Positions 34,729-43,563 of a stretch of DNA of 64,000 bases are shown here, one piece after another (positions within the stretch are counted from its first letter, which is position 1; each line of letters starts with the position of its first letter). Made by a program: the position numbers and the translations under genes. The notes under the pieces were generated by a model. That model worked only from the letters and a program-made list of their open reading frames with translations, had not been told where the DNA came from and did no database searches. Location of the stretch: NCBI RefSeq assembly GCF_003203515.1, contig NZ_BGNG01000010.1, forward strand, positions 59,460-123,459. The letters run 5' to 3'. The stretch comes from Glaciecola sp. KUL10. Lineage in GTDB: Bacteria > Pseudomonadota > Gammaproteobacteria > Enterobacterales > Alteromonadaceae.

Positions 34729-35172
34729 TCACTCGCGCTCATCTTTACAAGACTCCATCAGCACATGAGTCGTAATCGTAGCAACTTGTGGCAAGGTGCC
34801 TAATACATCAGTATGAAAGGTCTTATAGTGTTTCAGATCTGTAGCCTCTACTCTCAATATGTATTCAAAAGGCCCCGTGACGTTGTGGCATTCTTTGACT
34901 TCTGAGGCTTCTGCGATTGCACTTTCAAACTTCTCTTGGGACTTTTTGGTGTGTTCATTTAGCCCGACCATTACATAGGCTAAGAACCCTATGCCCAACT
35001 TTTCTCGATCTAAGACGGCTCTGTAGCCTTTTATTAAACCCGAGCTTTCAAGATCTTGTACTCTTCTGAGGCAAGCCGAGGGTGATAAGCCAATTTTATT
35101 GGCTAGTTCTGTATTTGGAATGCGTGCATTTGATTTTAATTCACACAATATTTGTTTATTAAATTTATCCAT
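34729..35172 (-). CDS. Lrp/AsnC-family transcriptional regulator
   Basis: A 147-residue regulator. N-terminal winged helix (FNKQILCELKSNARIPNTEL then KIGLSPSACLRRVQDLESSG) and a C-terminal RAM ligand-binding domain (GPFEYILRVEATDLKHY). It is divergent from a LysE-type exporter with about 110 bases between, the usual arrangement in which the regulator senses an amino acid and controls its export. Confidence 0.92.
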   Translation of the reverse strand: MDKFNKQILCELKSNARIPNTELANKIGLSPSACLRRVQDLESSGLIKGYRAVLDREKLGIGFLAYVMVGLNEHTKKSQEKFESAIAEASEVKECHNVTGPFEYILRVEATDLKHYKTFHTDVLGTLPQVATITTHVLMESCKDERE

Positions 35173-35283
35173 CGCGCTTAATTATTGTTTTACTTTGATT
35201 GTTTATAGCATATTTAACAATAAAAATTGGTCGAATATGCCCTATAATTGTCGTTAACAAATACACCAAAGCACTTAATCTTA

Positions 35284-35877
35284 ATGACACTTGATATCCT
35301 GTTTGCACTGATGCTTTTTGCATTAGCTTCGTCTATTACACCTGGGCCCAACAATCTGATGTTGATGACTTCTGGTGTGAATTTTGGCTTCAAACGAACC
35401 TTACCGCATATGTTTGGTGTCTCTTTAGGCTTTGTTTTTATGGCGATCTTGGTGGGCTTAGGTGTGATGCAATTATTCGATGCTTTTCCAATTAGCTATC
35501 AAATTTTAACGGTACTGAGCGTCAGTTATATGACTTACTTGGCATATAAAATTGCTTTTTCAACATCATCACTTGGGGATGGCGCCAGTAAAAGTAAGCC
35601 GATGACGTTTTTTCAAGCGGTAATGTTTCAGTGGGTCAACCCTAAAGCTTGGACGATGGCATTAACTGCCATTAGCGTTTATGCACCGACTAAGAGTTTT
35701 TCGTCTGTTGTTTTGGTCGCGGTGGTGTTTGGTTTAGTCAATTTTCCGTGTATTGCAGGTTGGACGACTTTAGGTACAAAGATCAAGGTGCTATTACAGC
35801 AAGCCAAGCACCTCAGAGTGTTCAACTGGGTGATGGCGAGTTTATTGATCTTGTCGCTGTATCCAGTGTTTTTGTAG
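35284..35877 (+). CDS. LysE-family amino-acid exporter
   Basis: A 197-residue inner-membrane protein with about six hydrophobic helices and the family motif SSITPGPNNLMLMTSG near the N-terminus, and FQWVNPKAWTMAL in the middle. It exports amino acids or their analogues. The longer frame begins with TTG at 35248; the ATG at 35284 directly before the first helix is preferred. Confidence 0.88.
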   Translation: MTLDILFALMLFALASSITPGPNNLMLMTSGVNFGFKRTLPHMFGVSLGFVFMAILVGLGVMQLFDAFPISYQILTVLSVSYMTYLAYKIAFSTSSLGDGASKSKPMTFFQAVMFQWVNPKAWTMALTAISVYAPTKSFSSVVLVAVVFGLVNFPCIAGWTTLGTKIKVLLQQAKHLRVFNWVMASLLILSLYPVFL

Positions 35878-35878
35878 C

Positions 35879-36373
35879 TTAGTTTGCACTTACTTCGTTA
35901 GTAGAGTTTGTATTAGCGTTCACTATATAAGCATCAGTATTCCAAAGCGGAACGGTTGATAGACTATGTTTGTAACTACCAGAGGTTTCTTTTGTTGAAT
36001 ACGAGACATACATCAATGTCTGTGATTTAGCATCGAAAATTCTTCTGACTTTCATATTTTTAAAGAAGATACTTTTAGATTTTTTGAAGACAACTTCACC
36101 AGAATCTGACTTATCGATTTGCGCGATCATTGTTGCCGTAATCGGGCCTGTTTGACGACAGGCGATAGAACTATCGGACGGATCGGCCAAGTCTAGGTTG
36201 GCTTCGATACTTGAGATATGACAAGTTACGCCGGTTATTATCGGGTCTTGAAGCGCGTCTAATTTAATGTCTTTTGTCGTGAAAACACCTAAAGATACAT
36301 CACCGACTTCGCTATCGCTGCATGCTGTGAGAATTAATAGAGCCAAAGCGATAGTGATAAATCTGTAGTTCAT
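35879..36373 (-). CDS. creA: CreA family protein
   Basis: A 164-residue exported protein with a lipobox-like LILTACS at about 13-19 and the CreA pattern: VGDVSLGVFTTKDIKLDALQ, DPIITGVTCHIS, ACRQTGPI, FFKNMKVRRIFDAKSQTLMY. CreA proteins are periplasmic with unknown function. It converges on the LysE gene with one base between stops. Confidence 0.88.
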   Translation of the reverse strand: MNYRFITIALALLILTACSDSEVGDVSLGVFTTKDIKLDALQDPIITGVTCHISSIEANLDLADPSDSSIACRQTGPITATMIAQIDKSDSGEVVFKKSKSIFFKNMKVRRIFDAKSQTLMYVSYSTKETSGSYKHSLSTVPLWNTDAYIVNANTNSTNEVSAN

Positions 36374-36443
36374 ATTAATTCCTGCCGTTCAAAATGTTAA
36401 AAGGATTAGAAGTCCGATACTTCTAACCCTTTTGAGTTTATCG

Positions 36444-37325
36444 CTATAGGCTAACGATTTCATCATCTTTTAAGTGCGCGACTAGAGGGCTGTTTTCGGC
36501 GTCTTCGAACGCTTTGTCTAAAAATTGAGCGCGCATTTGAACAGAGTCACGGTAGTTGGGATGTGTAAATATATAAGTCTGCTTATTGTTCAATGCTTCA
36601 ATGACTCGTTGAGCTAACAACTCAGAAGAAATGCCTGACTCAACTAGAGCAGCAGCTGCGCCAAAGCCTTTCTTTAACGTTTCTGGGTTGCCCAATGGCT
36701 TCTCGGATTTATACTTTGGCTGCATAGTACGCAAAGACTCATGTATTCTCGTTTTGACAAAGGCGGGGCATAAAGCAGATACCCAGATGTTGTCTTTTTT
36801 CAATTCTTGCGCCCAACTTTCTGTCATTGAGACAACAGCGGCTTTAGTGGCAGAGTATGCTACTGAATAAGGCACACCTCCCATTCCAGCCATACTGGCG
36901 ACATTGATAATCCAACCGCCACCTGCTTCTTTGATCGCAGGAGTGGCTGCTTGTGTGCCAAATAAAACGCCCATCATATTTACGTCGACAACCCAGCGAA
37001 AAGTGTCGTGATTGGTTTCTTCAATCTTACCTGGGATTCCGCCAACACCTGCATTATTAACCACCATGTGCACTGCACCAAAAGCTTCTTTTGCTTGCGC
37101 AACCACCGATTCCCATTGTGCGTAATCAGTGACATCCAAGCGCGCAGCTTTTGCTGATAATCCATCGGCAATTAATGATTCGACCGACGCGTTAAGTGTG
37201 GCCTCGTCGATGTCAGCCATTAAGATATTCATGCCTTGGCTAGCAAGCTCTTTAGATAACGCGAAGCCAATACCGCCCGCTGCACCAGAAATAATTGCTG
37301 TTTTACCTGAAAAGTCTATTGCCAT
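36444..37325 (-). CDS. Short-chain dehydrogenase/reductase
   Basis: A 293-residue classical SDR: cofactor motif SGAAGGIG near residue 13, acidic DIDEATL after strand two (NAD preference), NNAGVGG, catalytic Ser near INVASMAG and YSATK. C-terminal extension of about 50 residues beyond the basic fold. Substrate not evident; single gene divergent from cdd. Confidence 0.9.
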   Translation of the reverse strand: MAIDFSGKTAIISGAAGGIGFALSKELASQGMNILMADIDEATLNASVESLIADGLSAKAARLDVTDYAQWESVVAQAKEAFGAVHMVVNNAGVGGIPGKIEETNHDTFRWVVDVNMMGVLFGTQAATPAIKEAGGGWIINVASMAGMGGVPYSVAYSATKAAVVSMTESWAQELKKDNIWVSALCPAFVKTRIHESLRTMQPKYKSEKPLGNPETLKKGFGAAAALVESGISSELLAQRVIEALNNKQTYIFTHPNYRDSVQMRAQFLDKAFEDAENSPLVAHLKDDEIVSL

Positions 37326-37496
37326 GATGATTCCTTTTTAGTTTTATTGAGAAAACTATAGTGCTCGGTTAAACATTCGCCCACTTTATTAAATCAATCT
37401 ACAAAGCTAAATTTAGTGAATGGATGCTGGGTTCTATTGATTTTTAATGTGATTCTTTCCATAGTGTTAGTATCAAGCGTAAATAAGAATAATAAA

Positions 37497-37919
37497 ATGA
37501 ACAAAGAACAAGACATGGAGCAAGTCTCACTGGTCCTTAGTCAATTGAAACAAAAGCTACCTTGCTCACATAGCCCTTATTCTGGTGTGCAAGTCGCAGC
37601 GGCTGTCGAATATGAAGTTGAGGGTGAAAAACGCGTCGCCTATGGCGTTAATGTAGAAAACGTATCTTACGGTTTAACGGTTTGCGCAGAACGCTCTGCC
37701 ATTTCGAATGCGATCATCGATGGCATGAAATCGATAACTGCATTGTATGTGACTTCAAATCAAGAGGCACCGATATCACCGTGCGGCGCATGCCGACAGG
37801 TTGTGACTGAATTTATGCAACAAGCTGATGCGCCCGTTATTTGCACAAATTTTGACGATTCCCAGCAATGGCAATCGACCTTATCCGATTTACTTCCCAA
37901 CCGTTTTGATTTGGACTAG
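37497..37919 (+). CDS. cdd: Cytidine deaminase
   Basis: A 140-residue homotetrameric-type cytidine deaminase with zinc motifs CAERSAIS and PCGACRQV, and the substrate loop NVENVSYGLTVC. Salvages cytidine and deoxycytidine to uridine forms. The upstream frame from 37416 encodes a hydrophobic stretch not found in the family, so the ATG at 37497 is taken. Its TAG touches the start of the next gene. Confidence 0.92.
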   Translation: MNKEQDMEQVSLVLSQLKQKLPCSHSPYSGVQVAAAVEYEVEGEKRVAYGVNVENVSYGLTVCAERSAISNAIIDGMKSITALYVTSNQEAPISPCGACRQVVTEFMQQADAPVICTNFDDSQQWQSTLSDLLPNRFDLD

Positions 37920-37921
37920 TG

Positions 37922-38917
37922 ATGAATACAACTGACACCCGACCTAAATTTGATCCCGCAGCCATCGTATTTACCATTATTGTTATCATGGCTGTCGGGC
38001 TTGCCTTATACCAACCTAGTTTATTTACTCAAATTGGTGATTTTGAGTTAAAAACACTGATTGTACCCTTACTAATGGTCATCATGTTCGGTATGGGAAC
38101 GTCCTTGAGTGTCGATGATTTTGTGCGGGTGAGTAAAATGCCAAAAGGCGTGTTTATTGGCCTAGCACTGCAGTTTTCAGTTATGCCGATCATTGGCTTT
38201 TCGCTTGCTTTGGTCTCTGGGCTACCACCTGAAATTGCTGCAGGTATTATTCTTGTCGGTTGCTCGCCAAGTGGTTTGGCGTCCAACGTTATGGCTTACA
38301 TTTCTGGCGCAAATCTGGCACTTTCGTTAAGCCTAACCGCGTTATCGACCCTTATTGCACCGTTTATCACTCCCCTATATATGTCATGGCTTGCCGGTGA
38401 GTTTGTGCCAATTGACAGTTTGGCCATGTTTTTAAGCATCAGTAAAATCGTGTTATTACCGATTTTAGCTGGATTGATTTTTAATCATTTTTTGCATGGT
38501 AAATTTGGTTTCTTAGATCGTCTTATGCCTAAGGTGTCTATGTTTGGTATTGCATTGATTATCGCGATTATTACTGCGGCTGGGCGCGATAGTTTGTTGA
38601 GTATCGGTTTCTTGTTAATTGCACTCGTGCTTATCCACAATATTGTTGGCTATGTGTTGGGTTATTACAGTGCCAAGGCCTTCGGTATGGACGAAGCATC
38701 CAGTCGCACCATTGCGTTTGAAGTCGGTATGCAAAACTCTGGCTTAGCATCAGGTATCGCCGTGGAAATGGGGCGAACTGCTACGATGGGACTAGCCCCA
38801 GCGGTTTTCGGCCCAGCGATGAATATTACTGGTTCTACACTTGCGGCATGGTGGCGTGGAAAACCAGTAAACGATACAGATCTGCCAAAAACCAAAGATG
38901 AAAAAAGTAAAACGTGA
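37922..38917 (+). CDS. BASS-family (bile acid:sodium symporter type) transporter
   Basis: A 331-residue membrane protein with about ten hydrophobic helices. Family motifs: VMFGMGTSLSVDDF, GCSPSGLASNVMAYISGAN and FEVGMQNSGLASGIAVEMG. Members carry organic anions, including bile acids, pyruvate and pantothenate, with sodium. GTG at 37919 is an alternative start overlapping cdd. It overlaps mobA by four bases. Confidence 0.9.
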   Translation: MNTTDTRPKFDPAAIVFTIIVIMAVGLALYQPSLFTQIGDFELKTLIVPLLMVIMFGMGTSLSVDDFVRVSKMPKGVFIGLALQFSVMPIIGFSLALVSGLPPEIAAGIILVGCSPSGLASNVMAYISGANLALSLSLTALSTLIAPFITPLYMSWLAGEFVPIDSLAMFLSISKIVLLPILAGLIFNHFLHGKFGFLDRLMPKVSMFGIALIIAIITAAGRDSLLSIGFLLIALVLIHNIVGYVLGYYSAKAFGMDEASSRTIAFEVGMQNSGLASGIAVEMGRTATMGLAPAVFGPAMNITGSTLAAWWRGKPVNDTDLPKTKDEKSKT

Positions 38918-39540
38918 ATGCGATTGGTGTAGTGCTCGCCGGTGGTCGTTCGTCGCGCATGGGTACTGATAAAGCTGAATTGACTTTTGAAGGTGTGACA
39001 CTGGTAGAACACACGTTCTCTATTTTGGCATTGTCGAATCTGGAGGCCGTTTATGTCAATAAAAACATTGGTTTAGGAAAATTCTCGGCCAAGAGTAATA
39101 GATTGCCTGAGTTCAATTACATTAAAGACAGATTTTTAAACAAGGGCCCGTTATCTGGTATCCATGCGAGCTTGTGCCAAAGTCTAGAAAAACACGAGGG
39201 GCGACCGGTCGTATTGTTACCTGTTGATCAACCGCTAATAAGTTATCAATCTATCAAGTGTTTAGTCAGCGAGGCTTTGCACAAGCAGCAAAGTTGCTAT
39301 TTTGATACTCAAGTTGATACTAAGGGGCAAGCAAAATCTAATGTCCTGCCGCTGGTTATCTTTGACGTTCAGCAAGCCCTCACCGCTATTGAAACGATTT
39401 TTAATGAAAACAAACCTTTATCCCTTGGTTTTTTTCTTGAACACATTCAAATATCTAAAATTCCACATCATAAACCGCATGAATTTCTTAATGTGAACAA
39501 TCCAAAAGACTATCAAATACTGATTAGCAGAAAAAACTAA
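38914..39540 (+). CDS. mobA: Molybdenum cofactor guanylyltransferase (MobA-like)
   Basis: A 208-residue nucleotidyltransferase starting with GTG inside the end of the preceding gene (GTGA). It has the LAGGRSSRMGTDKAEL signature, KGPLSGIHASL and LLPVDQPLIS. MobA adds GMP to molybdopterin. No other molybdenum gene is in the window, so another NTP-transferase role is possible. Confidence 0.8.
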   Translation: MNAIGVVLAGGRSSRMGTDKAELTFEGVTLVEHTFSILALSNLEAVYVNKNIGLGKFSAKSNRLPEFNYIKDRFLNKGPLSGIHASLCQSLEKHEGRPVVLLPVDQPLISYQSIKCLVSEALHKQQSCYFDTQVDTKGQAKSNVLPLVIFDVQQALTAIETIFNENKPLSLGFFLEHIQISKIPHHKPHEFLNVNNPKDYQILISRKN

Positions 39541-39550
39541 AGCAATACTT

Positions 39551-39575
39551 AGCTTTTGTTGGTTGGACAAAAGCT
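39551..39575 (+). terminator. Hairpin after mobA
   Basis: AGCTTTTGT and ACAAAAGCT form a perfect 9-bp stem with a 7-base loop ten bases after the mobA stop. No T-run. Confidence 0.4.
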
Positions 39576-39683
39576 TAAGAAAAACCTACATTTACCCTCG
39601 ACAGAATAAAAGTGACATTTAAGTTGCTGAAACAAAGTATCGAAAAAACAAGTTACTTAAAATAAAAGAAGGGAAATCCTCAA

Positions 39684-41858
39684 ATGGTTCATAAATCAAT
39701 CAAAACAGCGCTAGCACTAGCCTCAGTCACCGCACTGATAGCTTGCCAGCCTGCCCAACAATCTACAACTGCTGATGATGTAGTATCCTAAGCAAAAGAG
39801 GCAAGTGTTATTAAAGTTGAATATCCAGTAACAGCAAAAGGCGACGTCGTAGATACCTATTTTGATACGCAAGTCGCTGATCCCTATCGTTGGCTAGAAG
39901 ATGATAGAAGTGCAGAAACCGAAGCATGGGTAAAAACTCAAAATGAAGTGACTCAAGGCTATCTCGCACAAATCCCATATCGCGAAAAAATCGCAGATAC
40001 TGTTAGAGACCTGATTAACTACGAACGCGTTACCGCGCCATTTAATGAAGGCGACTGGACCTATTTTTATAAGAACGACGGCTTGCAAAATCAAAGTGTC
40101 GTTTATCGTCAAAAAGGAGATGGGCCGGCAGAAGTCTTTATCGATCCCAACAAGTTTAGTGAAGATGGCACGGTATCACTGGCTGGACTTTCATTTTCAG
40201 ACGATGGCTCAATCGCAGCTTATCAAACCTCTACTGGCGGAAGTGATTGGAGAGAAATCTACTTTTTAGGTACAAACACAATGGAGTTTGTTGGCGAGAA
40301 GCTTGTCGATGTTAAGTTTAGCGGCATGCAGTGGTACAAAAATGAGGGTATTTATTATTCTAGTTACGATAAACCCACTGGTTCTGAGTTAAGCGCAAAA
40401 ACTGACCAACACAAGCTTTTCTATCACAAAGTCGGTACCAAGCAAGCTGATGACCAGAAAGTCTTTGGGCATATCGATGCCGAAAAACATCGCTATGTTG
40501 GCGCGCAAGTCAGCGAGGATAATCGTTACTTGTTGGTCTCAGCAGCAGTTTCTACGTCTGGTAATAAAGCATTTTTAAAAGACTTAGAAAATCCAGATGC
40601 TGGCTTCAAAGTCGTAAAAGCTGACGTTGCTTCAGACGTCTATATGCTCACAAGCCAAGGTGATAAGTTGTTTTTGGTAACTAACGAGAACGCCCCAAAC
40701 AGCAAAATAGTGGTCGCTGATGCGAATAACCCAAGTGTCGAAAATTGGACTGATTTGATTGCAGAAACAGAAAATGTGCTTTCGCCTAGCACTGCTGGTG
40801 GATTTATCTTTGCGGAATACATGGTGGATGCTATTTCAAAGGTTTATCAATACGACTTAGAAGGTAAGCAGGTGCGTACAATCGAGCTGCCGGCGATAGG
40901 CAGTGCTGGAAGCTTCGCAGGTAAGAAAACTAACGATGTGACCTATTACACATTTACCAATTATACGATGCCAACCACGATTTATAGTTTTGATATCAAC
41001 AGCGGTGAATCAAGCCTATACAACAAACCAGACACAAAATTTGATAGTGAACAGTATGTGTCGAAGCAGGTGTTTTATAGCTCTAAAGACGGTACTAAAG
41101 TACCGATGATTATCACTCATCACAAAGACACCCAACTAAACGGTGAAAACCCGACGATTTTATACGGCTACGGTGGTTTCAATATTTCATTGACGCCTCG
41201 TTACAGCTCAACCGTTGCTGCATGGTTAAAGCTAGGCGGTGTTTATGCTGTGCCAAATATTCGTGGTGGAGGCGAGTACGGTAAGGCATGGCACAAAGCC
41301 GGTACGCAATTGGAAAAACAAAACGTGTTTGATGATTTTATCGCTGCTGCTGAATATTTAATTGCAAACAAATATACAAGTAGCAGCAAGCTTGCGCTTC
41401 GTGGTGGTTCTAACGGTGGTTTACTGGTGGGTGCAGTGATGACACAAAAACCTGAATTAGCTGCGGTTGCATTGCCTGCAGTAGGCGTTTTGGACATGCT
41501 TCGCTACCACACTTTTACAGCTGGCGCTGGGTGGGCATATGACTATGGTACGTCAGAACAGAGCAAAGAAATGTTTGAATACTTAAAAGCGTATTCACCA
41601 GTACACAATGTGCGCGAAGGTGTTGAATACCCTGCGACCATGGTGACGACAGCAGATCACGATGACCGTGTTGTGCCTGCGCACTCATTTAAATTTGCAG
41701 CCGTTCTTCAAGAGTTCCAAACCGGCGATAACCCAACTCTGATTCGCATCGAAACGGATGCAGGGCATGGTGCGGGTACACCAATCAGTAAAACGATAGA
41801 ACAATTTGCTGATATCTATGGATTTACACTTTGGAATATGGGAGTTGGCTCGTTATAA
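39684..41858 (+). pseudogene. Prolyl oligopeptidase (S9A) lipoprotein, interrupted by in-frame TAA
   Basis: The gene starts at ATG 39684 with a lipoprotein signal (about 20 residues, lipobox LIAC, Cys at residue 21) and AAGGGAAA upstream. In the same frame a TAA at 39789-39791 (codon 36) stops it in the linker, before the S9 domain. Translation would then continue without further stops to 41858 through [10 protein letters not shown], a beta-propeller and the hydrolase domain with GGSNGGLL (Ser), DHDDRVVP (Asp) and DAGHGAG (His), all intact. Without the TAA it would be a normal 724-residue enzyme. No good internal start precedes the propeller. A recent nonsense mutation or a sequencing error is likely. 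Confidence 0.85.
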
Positions 41859-41906
41859 CACACTAGCCCGTACTGCTAATTTTAATTGGCAGTTTTGTAG
41901 TTAACT

Positions 41907-41946
41907 AAAACCCTCTAAAGCATAGTATTTAGAGGGTTTTTGCTTT
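41907..41946 (+). terminator. Rho-independent terminator after the prolyl oligopeptidase
   Basis: AACCCTCTAAA and TTTAGAGGGTT form a strong stem with a short loop, followed by TTTTTGCTTTT. Confidence 0.85.
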
Positions 41947-42046
41947 TAAGGGAGTTGTTCAATTCATATTATAGTTCTTATTTTTGTGATTCTTTGTTAG
42001 ATTAAATTTTAATCAAACACCGCTTTCATCTGACAAGGAGAATCCA

Positions 42047-42421
42047 ATGCAAAACCCAGTAGGCTGGTTCGAAATTTACGTTCAAGACATGCCCCGTGCT
42101 TCCAAATTTTACGAAACCGTATTAGGTGTGAGTTTCGAAGCAATTAGCGACCCCACCGATGATTCGGTTGAAATGAATGGTTTTCCGTCAAACTATGAGG
42201 CTTATGGTGCAAGTGGTGCCTTGGTCAAAATGAAAGGAGTACCCTCTGGTGGAAGCACAATGATTTACTTTTCTTGCGAAGACTGCGCGGTAGAAGAATC
42301 ACGCGTCGTCGGCGCAGGCGGGAAAATCGAACGACCTAAAATGTCGATCGGCGAATACGGTTTTATTTCTTTAGTGTGGGACACTGAGGGCAATATGGTC
42401 GGCTTGCATTCTCAAACATAG
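42047..42421 (+). CDS. VOC-family (glyoxalase-like) protein
   Basis: A 124-residue single VOC domain: VGWFEIYVQDMPRASKFYET, VKMKGVPSGGSTMIYFSCED and SLVWDTEGNMVGLHS. Metal-binding positions are partly present. Function cannot be told. AAGGAG seven bases upstream supports the start. Confidence 0.85.
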   Translation: MQNPVGWFEIYVQDMPRASKFYETVLGVSFEAISDPTDDSVEMNGFPSNYEAYGASGALVKMKGVPSGGSTMIYFSCEDCAVEESRVVGAGGKIERPKMSIGEYGFISLVWDTEGNMVGLHSQT

Positions 42422-42444
42422 TTTTGGGTATGTGTATCGAGCAC

Positions 42445-43338
42445 CTAAGCCCACATCACAAAAACAGCAGCCAGGCCAATGAGTAGCAAACCTATCAATT
42501 CGTGTCTTTGGATTTTATTTTTAAGCCAAAAGTGAGCTAGGACAAGGGTTAGCAGTACTTCAAGTTGGCCGAGTGTTTTGACATACGCGACATGCTGTAA
42601 GGCCATTGCGCTAAACCAGCAAATCGAACCTAGGCAACTGGTCAAGCTTGTTATCATAGTGGCGCTACTTCTTTGCCGAAGCTGCTTGAAAATGACAGGT
42701 TTGGTGAATGCAATGTAGGCGCACAATATAATGCTTTGTAAACACAACACCCACAACAATACCCATGCTGCGCTATACGGAAAGGCAATGTCTAAACTTA
42801 GACTCGCTTCTCTTACATACAAGGAGGTCAAGGCAAAACAGGTTCCGCAGGCAAGTCCGATGACGACCGTTTTTAAGCTGAGTTGACCTTTTTTACCGCC
42901 GCCGCTAAGGATAAAAACAGCGGCAGCACCCAACAAAATACCGACCCAGCCTAACAAGCTTAGCGCGCTTCCAAAAAAGAGAGTTCCAAGCACACCCGCC
43001 ACTAAAGCTTCACTTTTTGCCAGCCCAGCACCAATCGCAAAATTCTTTTGCTTAAACAGCACTACCATAAGCGAAGTGGCCGCTATTTGAAGCAAAGAAG
43101 CTAAGCCAATATACAAGAAAAAGCTTGATTCAAACCTAGGAATACCGAGGTTCGAAAACTGATAAAGTAACAATAAATAGGCCGCGGCGATTGGGCTTGC
43201 AAATAGAAATCTAGCGAGCGTCACGCCTAAGGTATCAACAGTATCGCTTAACTGACTTTGCAGTGCGTTTCTGAACGTTTGCATGATCACCGCACCGATT
43301 GTGAATAAGACCCAGCCTATGCCGTCTATGCCAATCAT
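42445..43338 (-). CDS. EamA/DMT-superfamily transporter
   Basis: A 297-residue inner-membrane protein with ten hydrophobic helices in two EamA repeats. Substrate unknown. It converges on the VOC gene; the longer frame above the ATG at 43338 adds polar residues not expected before helix 1. Confidence 0.82.
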   Translation of the reverse strand: MIGIDGIGWVLFTIGAVIMQTFRNALQSQLSDTVDTLGVTLARFLFASPIAAAYLLLLYQFSNLGIPRFESSFFLYIGLASLLQIAATSLMVVLFKQKNFAIGAGLAKSEALVAGVLGTLFFGSALSLLGWVGILLGAAAVFILSGGGKKGQLSLKTVVIGLACGTCFALTSLYVREASLSLDIAFPYSAAWVLLWVLCLQSIILCAYIAFTKPVIFKQLRQRSSATMITSLTSCLGSICWFSAMALQHVAYVKTLGQLEVLLTLVLAHFWLKNKIQRHELIGLLLIGLAAVFVMWA

Positions 43339-43563
43339 GCCACTTTCCTTGTTGATTCATTTGAATAATCTTTGGCTCAATTCTATGCTTTATACAAACG
43401 CATACCAAGCGATAGTCAGAAAATATAACTGACAAAAAGCTCGATTAAACAGTTTTGACTTATGATGCGTATCCTAATATAAACATATCGTTAACAAGTC
43501 TAACGACAGTCAAACTATAAAAAGTACGTTAAAAATCGTACATCAATAAAATCGGAGTACCCC

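Noticed and set aside
37416..37496. N-terminal extension of cytidine deaminase with a hydrophobic stretch
   Set aside because: Cytidine deaminase is cytosolic and family length starts at the ATG at 37497.
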